A stretch of 8,013 nt of DNA from Actinomycetes bacterium (GCA_023389455.1 JAEWEJ010000136.1:1-8013), one strand, 5' to 3'. Shown: positions 1 through 7,473, counted from the first letter of the stretch. Numbers and translations are program-made. Notes: generated by a model not told the origin, from the letters alone.

Positions 1-1242
1 GGGCACGAGCGCGCCGACGAGGTCCGCGCACGCGTCGACCTGCGGCCCTACGCCGCGACGGACGGTGCGGGCGAGGCGGCGTGGTGGGTCGTGTCGGACC
101 TCGGCGAGCTCGCCACCGGCGCCGCCCTGCGCACCGACCACGTGCTGGGCGTCGGCGGGGCGTCCGTGACGCTCGCGCAGGCCACGGTGCGCGACCCGCG
201 CGGTCGCGTGCTCGACCTGGGCACGGGCTGCGGCGTGCAGGCGCTGCACGCCAGCCGGCACGCGCAGCACGTCGTGGCCACCGACCTGTCGACGCGGGCG
301 CTGGCGTTCGCCCGGTTCACGACCGCCCTCGCGGGCCTCGGGCCGGACCGCGTCGAGCTGCGGGCGGGGTCGATGCTCGAGCCGGTCGCCGGCGAGGCGT
401 TCGACCTGGTCGTCAGCAACCCGCCGTTCGTCATCACCCCGCGTCGGGGCGACGTCCCCGCGTACGACTACCGCGACGGTGGCCGCGCGGGCGACGACCT
501 GGTGCGCGACCTGATCACGGGCGTGGGGGGCGTCCTCGCGCCGGGCGGCGTCGCGCAGATGCTGGCCAACTGGGAGGTGCGCGACGGCGAGCAGTGGCAC
601 GAGCGCATCGGCGCGTGGGTCGACGCGTCCGGCCTGGACGCGTGGGTCGTGCAGCGCGACGAGCAGGACCCCGCGCAGTACGCCGAGACGTGGATCCGCG
701 ACGGCGGCACCACACCGGCGGACCACGACGTGTGGACCGCGCGGTACGGCGCGTGGCTCGACGACCTGGCGTCCCGCGACGTCGCGTCGGTCGGGTTCGG
801 GATCGTCACGCTGCGGCGCCCGCACGACGGGGCGCCGACGCTGCGCCGCCTGGAGTCCGTCACGGGCACGGTGCGCCAGCCGCTCGGGCCCGTCATCGCC
901 GCGGGCCTCGCCGCGCACGACCTGGTCACGGGCCTGTCCGACGCCGCGCTGGCCGACCTGCGGCTGGCCTACGCCCCCGACGTCACCGAGGAGCGGTACC
1001 TGCAGCCCGGCGCGTCCGACCCGCGGGTGGTCCTGCTGCGCCAGGGCGGCGGGTTCGGGCGCACGGTGCAGGCCGGCACCGCCCTCGCGGCGTTCGTCGG
1101 GGCGTGCGACGGCGAGCTCACCGCGGGCCGGATCATCGGCGCCCTGGGCGCGCTGCTGGACGTGCCGGCGTCGGACGTCGCCGCCGACGTGCTGCCGGAC
1201 GTGCGCGGGCTGCTCGCCGACGGGCTGCTCGCTCCCGCCTGA
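1..1242 (+). CDS. Class I SAM-dependent methyltransferase, 5'-truncated by the window edge
   Basis: The frame is open from base 1 to the TGA at 1240-1242, giving 413 residues without the true N-terminus. Fragment residues 70-78 read VLDLGTGCG, the glycine-rich SAM-binding motif I. An acidic residue follows at ATDLS (D95), and NPPF at 140-143 is the catalytic motif of methyltransferases acting on planar or amide nitrogens (HemK/PrmC, RsmC and adenine-N6 enzymes). The Rossmann-like domain therefore spans roughly residues 40-260. About 30 residues before it continue a domain lying outside the window, and about 150 residues after it form a C-terminal domain. Actinobacteria carry methyltransferases of about 500 residues with uncharacterised flanking domains, and this resembles them; I recall those domains as DUF7059 and DUF7782, but the names need checking. 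The substrate cannot be named: ribosomal RNA, a protein glutamine or a small molecule are all possible. The GTG at 91 is probably internal, because the frame and typical protein sequence continue upstream. Family call firm, function open. Confidence 0.85.
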   Translation, partial: GHERADEVRARVDLRPYAATDGAGEAAWWVVSDLGELATGAALRTDHVLGVGGASVTLAQATVRDPRGRVLDLGTGCGVQALHASRHAQHVVATDLSTRALAFARFTTALAGLGPDRVELRAGSMLEPVAGEAFDLVVSNPPFVITPRRGDVPAYDYRDGGRAGDDLVRDLITGVGGVLAPGGVAQMLANWEVRDGEQWHERIGAWVDASGLDAWVVQRDEQDPAQYAETWIRDGGTTPADHDVWTARYGAWLDDLASRDVASVGFGIVTLRRPHDGAPTLRRLESVTGTVRQPLGPVIAAGLAAHDLVTGLSDAALADLRLAYAPDVTEERYLQPGASDPRVVLLRQGGGFGRTVQAGTALAAFVGACDGELTAGRIIGALGALLDVPASDVAADVLPDVRGLLADGLLAPA

Positions 1243-1257
1243 CCCCGTCGTCCCGTC

Positions 1258-1291
1258 CCCGCCGCTCGCCCGGTGGTGCGACGTCGGCGGG
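1258..1291 (+). terminator. Possible weak terminator hairpin after the methyltransferase gene
   Basis: CCCGCCG (1258-1264) pairs perfectly with CGGCGGG (1285-1291) around a 20-nt loop, starting 15 nt after the methyltransferase stop. A pyrimidine-rich stretch follows but there is no T tract. The loop is long for an efficient terminator, and such pairings arise by chance in DNA this GC-rich. Confidence 0.25.
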
Positions 1292-1309
1292 TTCTCCCTC
1301 TCCCGGGGG

Positions 1310-1337
1310 CGGACGGTGCGGCTGCTGGTCGTAGGCT
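1310..1337 (+). promoter_or_regulatory. Possible proC promoter
   Basis: TAGGCT at 1332-1337 fits the actinobacterial TAnnnT -10 pattern. CGGACG at 1310-1315, 16 nt upstream, shares only the GAC core of TTGACA. It would start transcription near 1344, about 45 nt before proC. The -10 is reasonable and the -35 poor, so this is tentative. Confidence 0.25.
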
Positions 1338-1350
1338 CGCCCTGGCCGCG

Positions 1351-1370
1351 GCGGTGCGGTGCGGTGCGGG
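1351..1370 (+). repeat. Four-copy GCGGT-type 5-bp tandem repeat in the proC leader
   Basis: Three exact copies of GCGGT are followed by GCGGG. They lie between the possible proC promoter and its ribosome binding site, outside any convincing reading frame. This may be a chance low-complexity run or a slippage-prone tract that changes leader length. Confidence 0.6.
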
Positions 1371-1377
1371 GGAGGGC

Positions 1378-1383
1378 AGGAGG
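1378..1383 (+). promoter_or_regulatory. Ribosome binding site that fixes the proC start
   Basis: AGGAGG lies 4 nt before the ATG at 1388. It favours that start over an in-frame ATG at 1316, which would add 24 Arg- and Gly-rich residues ahead of the Rossmann fold. Confidence 0.85.
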
Positions 1384-1387
1384 CACG

Positions 1388-2212
1388 ATGACGACGCAGG
1401 ACCAGGACGGGACGCCCACGGTCGCGGTGCTCGGTGGCGGGGTGATGGGCGGCACGCTCGTGGCCGCGCTGCGCACGGGCGGCTGGCCGGGGGACCGGAT
1501 CACGGTGGCCGACCAGGACGGTGCGAAGGCCGCCGCGCTCGCGGACGAGCACGGCGTGCGCGCGGCGGGCAACGACGAGGCCGTCGCGGGTGCCGACGTC
1601 GTGCTGCTGGCCGTGAAGCCCGACGTGGTGCCGGCGGTGCTCGCGCAGGTGGCGCCCGTGCTGCGGGCCGGTGGGCTCGTCGTCAGCGTGGCGGCCGGTG
1701 TGCCGCTGCGGGTGTACGAGGACGCGCTGCCCGCGGGGACGCCCGTGGTGCGGGTCATGCCGAACACCCCGGCCCTCATCGGCAAGGGCGCGAGCGCGAT
1801 CGCGCCGGGGCGGGACGCCGGTGCGGAGCACCTGGCGCTCGTCGAGCGCATGCTCGCCGCGACGGGCCTCGTCGAGCGGGTCGCCGAGAAGCACCTCGAC
1901 GCGGTCACCGCGCTGTCCGGCTCCGGGCCGGCGTACGCCTTCTACGTCATCGACGCGCTGGCCGAGGCCGGCGTGCTGCTGGGGCTGCCGCGTGACCTCG
2001 CGTCACGGCTGGCGGTCGCCACGGTCGAGGGCTCCGCGGCGATGGTCGCGCAGACCGGTGACCACCCGGCGGTGCTGCGCGAGCGCGTGTCGTCGCCCGG
2101 TGGGACGACGGTCGCCGGGGTCGCCGCCCTCGACGCGCACGCGGTGCGCGCGGGCCTGGTCGCGGGGGTGCGCGCCGCGGCGGAGCGCTCGCGCGAGCTC
2201 GGCGCGGGCTGA
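1388..2212 (+). CDS. proC: Pyrroline-5-carboxylate reductase
   Basis: This enzyme (EC 1.5.1.2) reduces 1-pyrroline-5-carboxylate to L-proline with NAD(P)H, the last step of proline synthesis in the cytoplasm. The 274 residues match the usual family length of about 270. The N-terminal Rossmann domain begins at residue 11 with the dinucleotide motif GGGVMG (16-21). VKP follows at 76-78 and the conserved MPNTPA at 124-129. The C-terminal helical dimerisation and active-site domain carries SGSGPAY (177-183) and the signature SPGGTT (236-241). Every family hallmark is present, so it should be functional. The ATG at 1388 is chosen because AGGAGG sits 4 nt upstream and the protein then starts just before the first beta strand. 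The stop is 3 nt before the start of the LacI-family gene, so the two are probably transcribed together even though proline synthesis and sugar control are unrelated. Confidence 0.95.
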   Translation: MTTQDQDGTPTVAVLGGGVMGGTLVAALRTGGWPGDRITVADQDGAKAAALADEHGVRAAGNDEAVAGADVVLLAVKPDVVPAVLAQVAPVLRAGGLVVSVAAGVPLRVYEDALPAGTPVVRVMPNTPALIGKGASAIAPGRDAGAEHLALVERMLAATGLVERVAEKHLDAVTALSGSGPAYAFYVIDALAEAGVLLGLPRDLASRLAVATVEGSAAMVAQTGDHPAVLRERVSSPGGTTVAGVAALDAHAVRAGLVAGVRAAAERSRELGAG

Positions 2213-2215
2213 GCG

Positions 2216-3283
2216 GTGGCCGCGGACCCACGCCCGGACGCGTCGCGGGTGACCACGCGTACGCGGCGCGACGGGCGCCCGCCGGCGATGAACGACGTGG
2301 CGGCGCTCGCGGGCGTCAGCCACCAGACCGTCTCGCGGGTGCTCAACGAGCACCCGAGCGTGCGCCCGCAGACGCGCGAACGCGTGCTCGAGGCGATCGC
2401 GACCCTCGGCTACCGGCCGAACCTCGCCGCCCGTGCGCTCGTCACGCGCCGCACGGGGACGCTCGGCGTCATCACCCCGGCGTCGGCGCTGTTCGGGCCC
2501 ACCAGCACCCTGGTGGCGTTCGAGCAGGCCGCGCGGGACGCGGGCTTCTACGTGTCGGTGGCGACGCTGCGCGAGTTCACCGGCGGCGAGGTCGTGGCCG
2601 CGGTCGAGCACTTCCTCGCGCAGGGCGTCGACGGCGTGGTGGTCGTGGCGCCGCGCAGCGGGACGGTCGACGCGGTCAGCGGCGTGCGCCTGCCGGTGCC
2701 GGTGGTGCTCGTGTCCTCGGGCCGCGAGGGGGTGGACCTGCCCACCGTGGCGGTCGACCAGGTGGCCGGCGGCCGGCTGGCGACCGAGCACCTGCTGGCG
2801 ACGGGACGGCGCACGGTCGCGCACGTCGCGGGCCCGCCGGAGTGGTACGACGCGCGGGACCGGTCGCGCGGCTGGCGCGACGCGCTCGAGGCCGCCGGTG
2901 CACCGGTCCCGGCGGAGCTCGCGGGCGGGTGGTCGGCGGCGGACGGGTTCGCCGTGGGTCGGGGTCTGGTGCGCGACGGGCTGCCCGACGCGGTCTTCGC
3001 GGCCAACGACCAGCTGGCACTGGGACTGCTCGCGGCGTTCGTCCAGGCGGGCGTCCGGGTGCCGGACGACGTCGCCGTGGTGGGCTTCGACGACGAGCCG
3101 GGCACGGCGTTCTACACGCCCCCGCTGACCACGGTCCGGCAGGGTTTCGACGAGCTGGGTCGGCGCGCGGTGCAGGCGGTCGCGGACGCGCTGGCGGGCG
3201 GGGCCCCCGGCCACCAGTCGATCGCGCCCGAGCTCGTCGTGCGGGCCTCCTCGGGGCCGCCGGGCGGCGGGCGCGTCGCGTGA
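2216..3283 (+). CDS. LacI-family transcriptional repressor, probable regulator of the arabinose operon
   Basis: A DNA-binding, ligand-responsive regulator of 355 residues counted from GTG 2216. The helix-turn-helix covers about residues 26-50 (NDVAALAGVSHQTVSRVLN), followed by the hinge helix RPNLAARAL (67-75). Against E. coli LacI, H36, Q37 and R41 align with recognition residues Y17, Q18 and R22, and L75 aligns with the intercalating hinge residue L56. From residue 81 the periplasmic-binding-protein-like effector domain runs to the end, with AAND (262-265) and VGFDD (289-293) as expected. No strong Shine-Dalgarno precedes GTG 2216. GTG 2249 (residue 12) is an equally good start and would leave a typical short leader before the helix-turn-helix; ATG 2288 would cut into the domain. 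Its position directly upstream of araB, plus a matching operator in the gap, suggest an AraR-like role with an arabinose-related inducer. The effector is inferred, so no symbol is given. Confidence 0.92.
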   Translation: MAADPRPDASRVTTRTRRDGRPPAMNDVAALAGVSHQTVSRVLNEHPSVRPQTRERVLEAIATLGYRPNLAARALVTRRTGTLGVITPASALFGPTSTLVAFEQAARDAGFYVSVATLREFTGGEVVAAVEHFLAQGVDGVVVVAPRSGTVDAVSGVRLPVPVVLVSSGREGVDLPTVAVDQVAGGRLATEHLLATGRRTVAHVAGPPEWYDARDRSRGWRDALEAAGAPVPAELAGGWSAADGFAVGRGLVRDGLPDAVFAANDQLALGLLAAFVQAGVRVPDDVAVVGFDDEPGTAFYTPPLTTVRQGFDELGRRAVQAVADALAGGAPGHQSIAPELVVRASSGPPGGGRVA

Positions 3284-3292
3284 TCGGGGCGG

Positions 3293-3322
3293 TTGGCGCC
3301 GACTTCATGTGAGCGTTAACAT
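3293..3322 (+). promoter_or_regulatory. Probable araBDA promoter, sigma-70-type
   Basis: TTGGCG at 3293-3298 (4 of 6 matches to TTGACA) and TAACAT at 3317-3322 (4 of 6 to TATAAT, fitting TAnnnT) are separated by 18 nt. This is the most AT-rich spot in the window. Transcription would start near 3329, leaving a leader of about 75 nt before araB. The -10 box lies wholly inside the operator, so a bound repressor would block RNA polymerase. Confidence 0.7.
3307..3322. promoter_or_regulatory. LacI-type operator overlapping the ara promoter
   Basis: ATGTGAGCGTTAACAT is an imperfect 16-bp palindrome with 6 of 8 base pairs symmetric and the central CG step typical of LacI-family sites. The half-sites are ATGTGAGC and, on the other strand, ATGTTAAC. 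These resemble the E. coli lac operator halves TTGTGAGC and TTGTTATC, including the GTGA/GTTA asymmetry. It lies 24 nt after the repressor gene and 82 nt before araB. I saw no second copy in the window. Confidence 0.75.
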
Positions 3323-3326
3323 CCAA

Positions 3327-3353
3327 CCGGGCGGACGTGGCACGATCGCCCGG
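3327..3353 (+). other. Hairpin at the predicted 5' end of the ara mRNA
   Basis: CCGGGCG (3327-3333) and CGCCCGG (3347-3353) form a perfect 7-bp stem with a 13-nt loop, starting at about the predicted transcription start. It could stabilise the 5' end of the mRNA. A related stretch, GGGCGACGTGGC at 3371-3382, repeats the GGGCGGACGTGGC at 3329-3341 minus one base. A chance origin is possible in DNA this GC-rich. Confidence 0.35.
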
Positions 3354-3403
3354 ACGGCACGACGGACCCCGGGCGACGTGGCTCGGAGAGGGAGCAGCGC
3401 GCG

Positions 3404-5014
3404 ATGGTGAAGCACGACGACGACACCCACGGTCGGGCCCGCGAGGCGATCGAGCAGGGCCGGGTGACCCTCGGCATCGAGCTCGGGTCGACCCGCATCA
3501 AGGCGGTCCTGGTCGGCGACGACCACGTGCCGCTGGCCAGCGGCGGGCACGCGTGGGAGAACCAGCTCGTCGACCGCGTCTGGACCTACTCGCTGGACGC
3601 CGTCTGGGACGGCCTGCGCGCGGCCGTCGCCGACCTGATCGCGGACACCGAGCGGCGCCACGGCGTGCGCCCCGCGGGCATCGCCGCGATCGGCGTCTCG
3701 GCGATGATGCACGGCTACCTCGCGTTCGACGCCGACGACGACCTGCTCGTGCCGTTCCGCACCTGGCGCAACACGTCGACCGGCCCCGCGGCGGCCGAGC
3801 TGACCGAGCTGCTCGGGTACAACATCCCGCAGCGCTGGTCGGTGGCCCACCTGTACCAGGCGGTGCTCGACGAGGAGCCGCACCTGCCGCAGGTGCGGTT
3901 CGTCACCACGCTCGCCGGCTACGTGCACTGGCGCCTGACGGGCCGCAAGGTCATCGGTGTCGGCGACGCGTCCGGCATGTTCCCGGTCGACCCCGCCACG
4001 CGGGACTACGACGTCGACCTGCTCGCCCGGTTCGACGCGCACGTGGCGGACCGGCTGCCGGTCGACCACCTGGTCGACCTGCTGCCGCAGGTGCTCGTCG
4101 CCGGGCAGGAGGCCGGTCACCTCACCGACGAGGGCGCCGCGCTGCTCGACCCGTCCGGCACGCTGCACGCCGGCACCCGCCTGTGCCCGCCGGAGGGCGA
4201 CGCCGGCACCGGCATGGTCGCGACGGCCTCGGTCGCCCCGCGCACGGCCAACACCAGCGTCGGGACCTCCATCTTCGCGATGGTCGTCCTCGAGAAGCCG
4301 CTCGCGACCGTGCACCACGAGATCGACCTGGTGACCACGCCCGCCGGCGACCTGGTGGCGATGGTCCACTGCAACAACGGCGCCAGCGAGCTGGGGGAGT
4401 GGGCCGGGGTGTTCGGCCGGTTCGCCACCGCGCTGGGCTCCGACGCCGGCGCGGACGAGGTCTTCGGCGTCCTGCTGCGCGAGGCGCTCGAGGGCGAGGC
4501 CGACGGCGGCGGGCTGCTGGCGTACAACTACCTGGCCGGTGAGCCGGTCACCGGGCTCGAGGAGGGCCGCCCGCTGATCGTGCGGACCCCCGACAGCCGG
4601 CTGACCCTGGCGAACTTCGTGCGCACGCAGGTCTACGGCGCGTTCGGCACCCTGAGCCTGGGCATGCGGATCCTCGCGGCCGAGGGCGTCGAGGTCGACG
4701 CGATGTACGCGCACGGCGGGCTGTTCCGCACGGCGGGCGTCGCGCAGCGGCTGCTCGCGGCGGCCGTCGACACCCCCGTCGCCGTCGGGCGCACCGCGGG
4801 CGAGGGCGGTGCGTGGGGCATCGCGGTGCTCGCCGGCTACCTCGCGAGCGGCGCGTCGCAGGACCTGGGCACGTACCTGACCACGCAGGTGTTCGCGGAC
4901 GCCGAGATCGACGTCGTCGCGCCGGACCCGGCCGACGTCGCCGGCTACGCCGCGTGGCTCGAGCGCTACGAGGCCGGCCTGGCCGTCGAGCGCACCGCGA
5001 CCGAGGTGCTCTGA
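3404..5014 (+). CDS. araB: FGGY-family carbohydrate kinase acting as L-ribulokinase
   Basis: By context this phosphorylates L-ribulose to L-ribulose 5-phosphate with ATP. The 536 residues hold both FGGY lobes. The N-terminal lobe starts with the phosphate-binding motif [10 protein letters not shown] (24-33), with Glu26 where most FGGY kinases have Asp; MMHG (101-104) matches the xylulokinase substrate motif. D266 in GDAGTGM is the likely catalytic base, followed by NTSVGTS (283-289). The C-terminal ATP lobe has HGGLFRT (437-443) and EGGAWG (467-472). It looks closer to the xylulokinase-like branch than to E. coli AraB (566 residues), and I do not find the Lys-Asp-His element of classical ribulokinases; residues 119-126 read RTWRNTST instead. 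The role rests on lying first in an operon with AraD and AraA. AGGGAG at 3389-3394, 9 nt before the ATG, supports the start. A xylulokinase or other ketose kinase is the alternative. Confidence 0.88.
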   Translation: MVKHDDDTHGRAREAIEQGRVTLGIELGSTRIKAVLVGDDHVPLASGGHAWENQLVDRVWTYSLDAVWDGLRAAVADLIADTERRHGVRPAGIAAIGVSAMMHGYLAFDADDDLLVPFRTWRNTSTGPAAAELTELLGYNIPQRWSVAHLYQAVLDEEPHLPQVRFVTTLAGYVHWRLTGRKVIGVGDASGMFPVDPATRDYDVDLLARFDAHVADRLPVDHLVDLLPQVLVAGQEAGHLTDEGAALLDPSGTLHAGTRLCPPEGDAGTGMVATASVAPRTANTSVGTSIFAMVVLEKPLATVHHEIDLVTTPAGDLVAMVHCNNGASELGEWAGVFGRFATALGSDAGADEVFGVLLREALEGEADGGGLLAYNYLAGEPVTGLEEGRPLIVRTPDSRLTLANFVRTQVYGAFGTLSLGMRILAAEGVEVDAMYAHGGLFRTAGVAQRLLAAAVDTPVAVGRTAGEGGAWGIAVLAGYLASGASQDLGTYLTTQVFADAEIDVVAPDPADVAGYAAWLERYEAGLAVERTATEVL

Positions 5015-5049
5015 GCACCACCTGGGACCACGCGCGGCACGACCGCGCA

Positions 5050-5067
5050 CCGGCGCCCGCGCGCCGG
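5050..5067 (+). repeat. Inverted repeat (hairpin) in the araB-araD gap
   Basis: CCGGCGC and GCGCCGG form a perfect 7-bp stem with a CCGC loop. It lies 36 nt after the araB stop in the 95-nt gap before araD. It may act as an mRNA-stabilising or partial-termination element that sets the ratio of kinase to downstream enzymes. The structure is seen; the function is inferred. Confidence 0.45.
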
Positions 5068-5075
5068 ACCACCCC

Positions 5076-5091
5076 GCCCGCCACCGCGGGC
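5076..5091 (+). repeat. Second inverted repeat before the araD ribosome binding site
   Basis: GCCCGC and GCGGGC form a perfect 6-bp stem with a CACC loop. It ends 9 nt before the AGGAGG of araD (5100-5105), close enough to affect ribosome access or protect a processed 5' end. Chance is a serious alternative for a stem this short. Confidence 0.35.
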
Positions 5092-5109
5092 ACCGACGCA
5101 GGAGGCCGG

Positions 5110-5826
5110 ATGACCACCACCGCACTGGACGCCTACGGGCCCGACGTCCGCGAGGCCGTCGCGCGTGCCCGCGAGAAGGTCAGCGCGCTGCACGCCGAGC
5201 TGCCCCGCTGGGGCCTGGTCGTGTGGACCGCGGGCAACGTCTCGCAGCGTGTCGTCGTCGACCCCGCCGGCCCGAGCGAGCGCGACCTGCTCGTCATCAA
5301 GCCGTCGGGCGTGACGTACGACGAGCTGACGCCGGAGTCGATGGTCGTGTGCGACCTGCAGGCGAACCTCGTCGAGGGCGACCGCGCGCCCTCGTCCGAC
5401 ACCGCCGCGCACGCGTACGTCTACACCCACATGCCCCACGTGGGCGGCGTCGTGCACACGCACTCGACGTACGCCACGGCCTGGGCGGCGCGCGCCGAGC
5501 CGGTGCCGTGCGTGCTGACGATGATGGCCGACGAGTTCGGCGGGGACATCCCGATCGGCCCGTTCGCGCTCATCGGCGACGACTCGATCGGCCGCGGCAT
5601 CGTCGAGACCCTGCGCGAGTCCCGCAGCCCCGCGGTCCTCATGCGCAACCACGGCCCCTTCACGATCGGCAAGGACGCCAAGGCCGCCGTCAAGGCCGCG
5701 GTCATGGTCGAGGAGGTCGCGCGGACCGTCCACATCAGCCGCCAGCTCGGCGAGCCGCTGCCGATCGCGCAGAGCGACGTCGACTCGCTGTACGCCCGCT
5801 ACCAGAACGTCTACGGCCAGCACTGA
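5110..5826 (+). CDS. araD: L-ribulose-5-phosphate 4-epimerase
   Basis: This zinc enzyme (EC 5.1.3.4) converts L-ribulose 5-phosphate to D-xylulose 5-phosphate by retro-aldol cleavage and rotation, feeding the pentose phosphate pathway. The 238 residues match E. coli AraD (about 231) and the class II aldolase fold. Phosphate-binding motifs are TAGNVS (40-45) and KPSG (64-67). PSSDTAAH (94-101) carries D97, the counterpart of E. coli D76. The zinc ligands are H116 and H118 in VHTHS and H181 in RNHGPF. The C-terminal NVYGQ holds Y235, equivalent to E. coli Y229. All catalytic positions are kept. Related class II aldolases act on fuculose or rhamnulose phosphates, but this motif set and the araB/araA neighbours favour AraD. 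AGGAGG at 5100-5105, 4 nt before the ATG, fixes the start. The 95-nt gap from araB contains two small hairpins; araA follows after 26 nt. Confidence 0.95.
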   Translation: MTTTALDAYGPDVREAVARAREKVSALHAELPRWGLVVWTAGNVSQRVVVDPAGPSERDLLVIKPSGVTYDELTPESMVVCDLQANLVEGDRAPSSDTAAHAYVYTHMPHVGGVVHTHSTYATAWAARAEPVPCVLTMMADEFGGDIPIGPFALIGDDSIGRGIVETLRESRSPAVLMRNHGPFTIGKDAKAAVKAAVMVEEVARTVHISRQLGEPLPIAQSDVDSLYARYQNVYGQH

Positions 5827-5852
5827 GGCTCGGCCACGAGGGAGATGCACCG

Positions 5853-7361
5853 ATGAGCAAGGCCTACCCGGACCAGGAGATCTGGTTCCTCACGGGCTCG
5901 CAGGACCTGTACGGCGAGGAGACGCTGCGCCAGGTCGCCGAGCAGTCGCAGGCGGTCGCCGCGGCGCTCGACGCGTCCGGCGACGTCCCGGCGAAGGTCG
6001 TCTGGAAGCCGGTCCTCAAGGACTCGGACTCCATCCGCCGCGCGGTCCTCGACGCCAACTCGGACGACAAGGTCCTCGGCGTCATCACGTGGATGCACAC
6101 GTTCAGCCCCGCGAAGATGTGGATCACGGGCCTGGACCTGCTGCGCAAGCCGCTGCTGCACCTGCACACGCAGGCCAACGTCGAGCTGCCGTGGGACACC
6201 ATCGACTTCGACTTCATGAACCTCAACCAGGCCGCGCACGGTGACCGCGAGTACGCGTACATCGCCACGCGCCTGGGCGTCGCCCGCACCACCGTGTCCG
6301 GTCACGTGTCCAACCCGGCCGTCACCGCGCGCATCGGCACCTGGGTGCGCGCCGCCGCCGGCTGGCAGGCCGCGCAGGACCTGCGCCTCGTGCGCTTCGG
6401 CGACAACATGCGCAACGTCGCCGTCACCGAGGGCGACAAGACCGAGGCGGAGATCCGGCTCGGCGTCTCCGTCAACACCTGGGGCGTCAACGACCTCGTC
6501 GCCGCGGTCGAGGCCGTCGACGACGCGAGCGTCGACGCGCTCGTCGCGCAGTACGAGGACCTGTACGACGTGGTCCCCGAGCTGCGCCGCGGCGGCGACC
6601 GCCACGAGTCGCTGCGCTACGCCGCCCGCCAGGAGATCGCGCTCGAGGGCTTCCTCACCGAGCGCGGCGCCATGGCGTTCACGACGAACTTCGAGGACCT
6701 GGGCGACCTGCGCCAGCTGCCCGGCCTGGCCGTGCAGCGGCTCATGGCCAAGGGCTACGGGTTCGGTGCCGAGGGCGACTGGAAGACCGCCGTCCTCGTG
6801 CGCGTCGCCAAGGTGATGGGTGCCGGGCTGCCCGGCGGCGCCTCGCTCATGGAGGACTACACCTACGACCTCACCCCCGGTGCGGAGAAGATCCTCGGCG
6901 CGCACATGCTCGAGATCTGCCCGACCCTCACGACGTCGAAGCCGCGCGTGGAGATCCACCCGCTGGGCATCGGCGGCAAGGAGGACCCGGTCCGCATGGT
7001 CTTCAACGCCGACTCCGGCCCCGGTGTCGTCGTGTCGATGGCCGACATGCGCGAGCGGTTCCGCCTCACGGCGAACGTCGTCGACATCGTCCCGCCGACG
7101 GCCGACCTGCCGAACCTGCCGGTCGCGCGTGCCGTGTGGGAGCCCCGCCCGGACTTCACGACGTCGTCCGAGTGCTGGCTGACCGCCGGCGGCGCGCACC
7201 ACACGGTGCTGTCGACGGCCGTGGGCATCGAGGCGTGGGAGATCTTCGCCGAGCTGGCCCGCACCGAGCTGCTCGTCATCGACGAGTCCACGACCCGTCG
7301 CGGGTTCGCGGACCAGGTGCGCTGGAACCAGGTGTACTACCGGGTCGCGCAGGGTCTCTGA
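5853..7361 (+). CDS. araA: L-arabinose isomerase
   Basis: This enzyme (EC 5.3.1.4) interconverts L-arabinose and L-ribulose, the first step of the pathway, using a divalent metal such as Mn2+; the family forms cytoplasmic hexamers. The 502 residues compare with 500 in E. coli AraA. The N-terminus [13 protein letters not shown] (9-21) is characteristic. [12 protein letters not shown], the run [12 protein letters not shown] and [13 protein letters not shown] are conserved blocks of the first domain. Metal ligands are E307 (in AEGDWKTA), E334 (in MEDYTYDL), H351 (in HMLEICPT) and one of the pair H449/H450 (in GGAHHTVLS), matching E. coli E306, E333, H350 and H450. No defect is visible. AGGGAG at 5839-5844 lies 8 nt before the ATG. 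It is the last gene of the operon, 26 nt after araD, and a strong terminator follows 17 nt after its stop. Confidence 0.97.
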   Translation: MSKAYPDQEIWFLTGSQDLYGEETLRQVAEQSQAVAAALDASGDVPAKVVWKPVLKDSDSIRRAVLDANSDDKVLGVITWMHTFSPAKMWITGLDLLRKPLLHLHTQANVELPWDTIDFDFMNLNQAAHGDREYAYIATRLGVARTTVSGHVSNPAVTARIGTWVRAAAGWQAAQDLRLVRFGDNMRNVAVTEGDKTEAEIRLGVSVNTWGVNDLVAAVEAVDDASVDALVAQYEDLYDVVPELRRGGDRHESLRYAARQEIALEGFLTERGAMAFTTNFEDLGDLRQLPGLAVQRLMAKGYGFGAEGDWKTAVLVRVAKVMGAGLPGGASLMEDYTYDLTPGAEKILGAHMLEICPTLTTSKPRVEIHPLGIGGKEDPVRMVFNADSGPGVVVSMADMRERFRLTANVVDIVPPTADLPNLPVARAVWEPRPDFTTSSECWLTAGGAHHTVLSTAVGIEAWEIFAELARTELLVIDESTTRRGFADQVRWNQVYYRVAQGL

Positions 7362-7378
7362 CCTCCCTGACGCGCTCG

Positions 7379-7412
7379 ACGACGGCGGGTCCCCTCGGGG
7401 GCCCGCCGTCGT
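7379..7412 (+). terminator. Terminator of the ara operon
   Basis: A 16-bp stem (7379-7394 with 7397-7412) has every pair matched except one G-U wobble at 7390/7401. Opening the last pair gives a CTCG tetraloop. No T tract follows, which is common for actinobacterial terminators. It starts 17 nt after the araA stop, so it marks the end of the transcript. Confidence 0.85.
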
Positions 7413-7450
7413 GCGTCACCGACGGCTGACGGCGACGTCTGCCCGGACGT

Positions 7451-7469
7451 CCGTCGGGTCGCCCGACGG
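7451..7469. repeat. Perfect inverted repeat downstream of the ara terminator
   Basis: CCGTCGGG and CCCGACGG form an 8-bp stem with a TCG loop. It could be a second terminator behind the main one. It is also symmetric enough to be a protein-binding site, but no neighbour points to one. Confidence 0.45.
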
Positions 7470-7473
7470 TGCC

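Noticed and set aside
91..93. GTG as the start of the methyltransferase
   Set aside because: The frame stays open to base 1 with normal protein sequence before it (VDLRPYA, WWVVSDLGEL), so the gene most likely starts upstream of the window.
1316..1318. In-frame ATG as an earlier proC start
   Set aside because: It has no ribosome binding site and adds 24 low-complexity residues; ATG 1388 has AGGAGG and matches the family's N-terminus.
81..1334. Long + strand reading frame of 417 codons over the first gene
   Set aside because: It lies in another frame of the methyltransferase gene, and its product is an Arg/Gly/Ala-rich run with no motif, the usual shadow in GC-rich DNA.
3305..5125. Long - strand reading frame of 606 codons antisense to araB
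   Set aside because: The protein is Arg/Val/Gly/His-rich with no recognisable domain, while the opposite strand encodes a full FGGY kinase with its motifs in place.
5811..7202. - strand reading frame of 463 codons antisense to araA
   Set aside because: Same reasoning: low-complexity composition against a perfectly conserved isomerase on the + strand.
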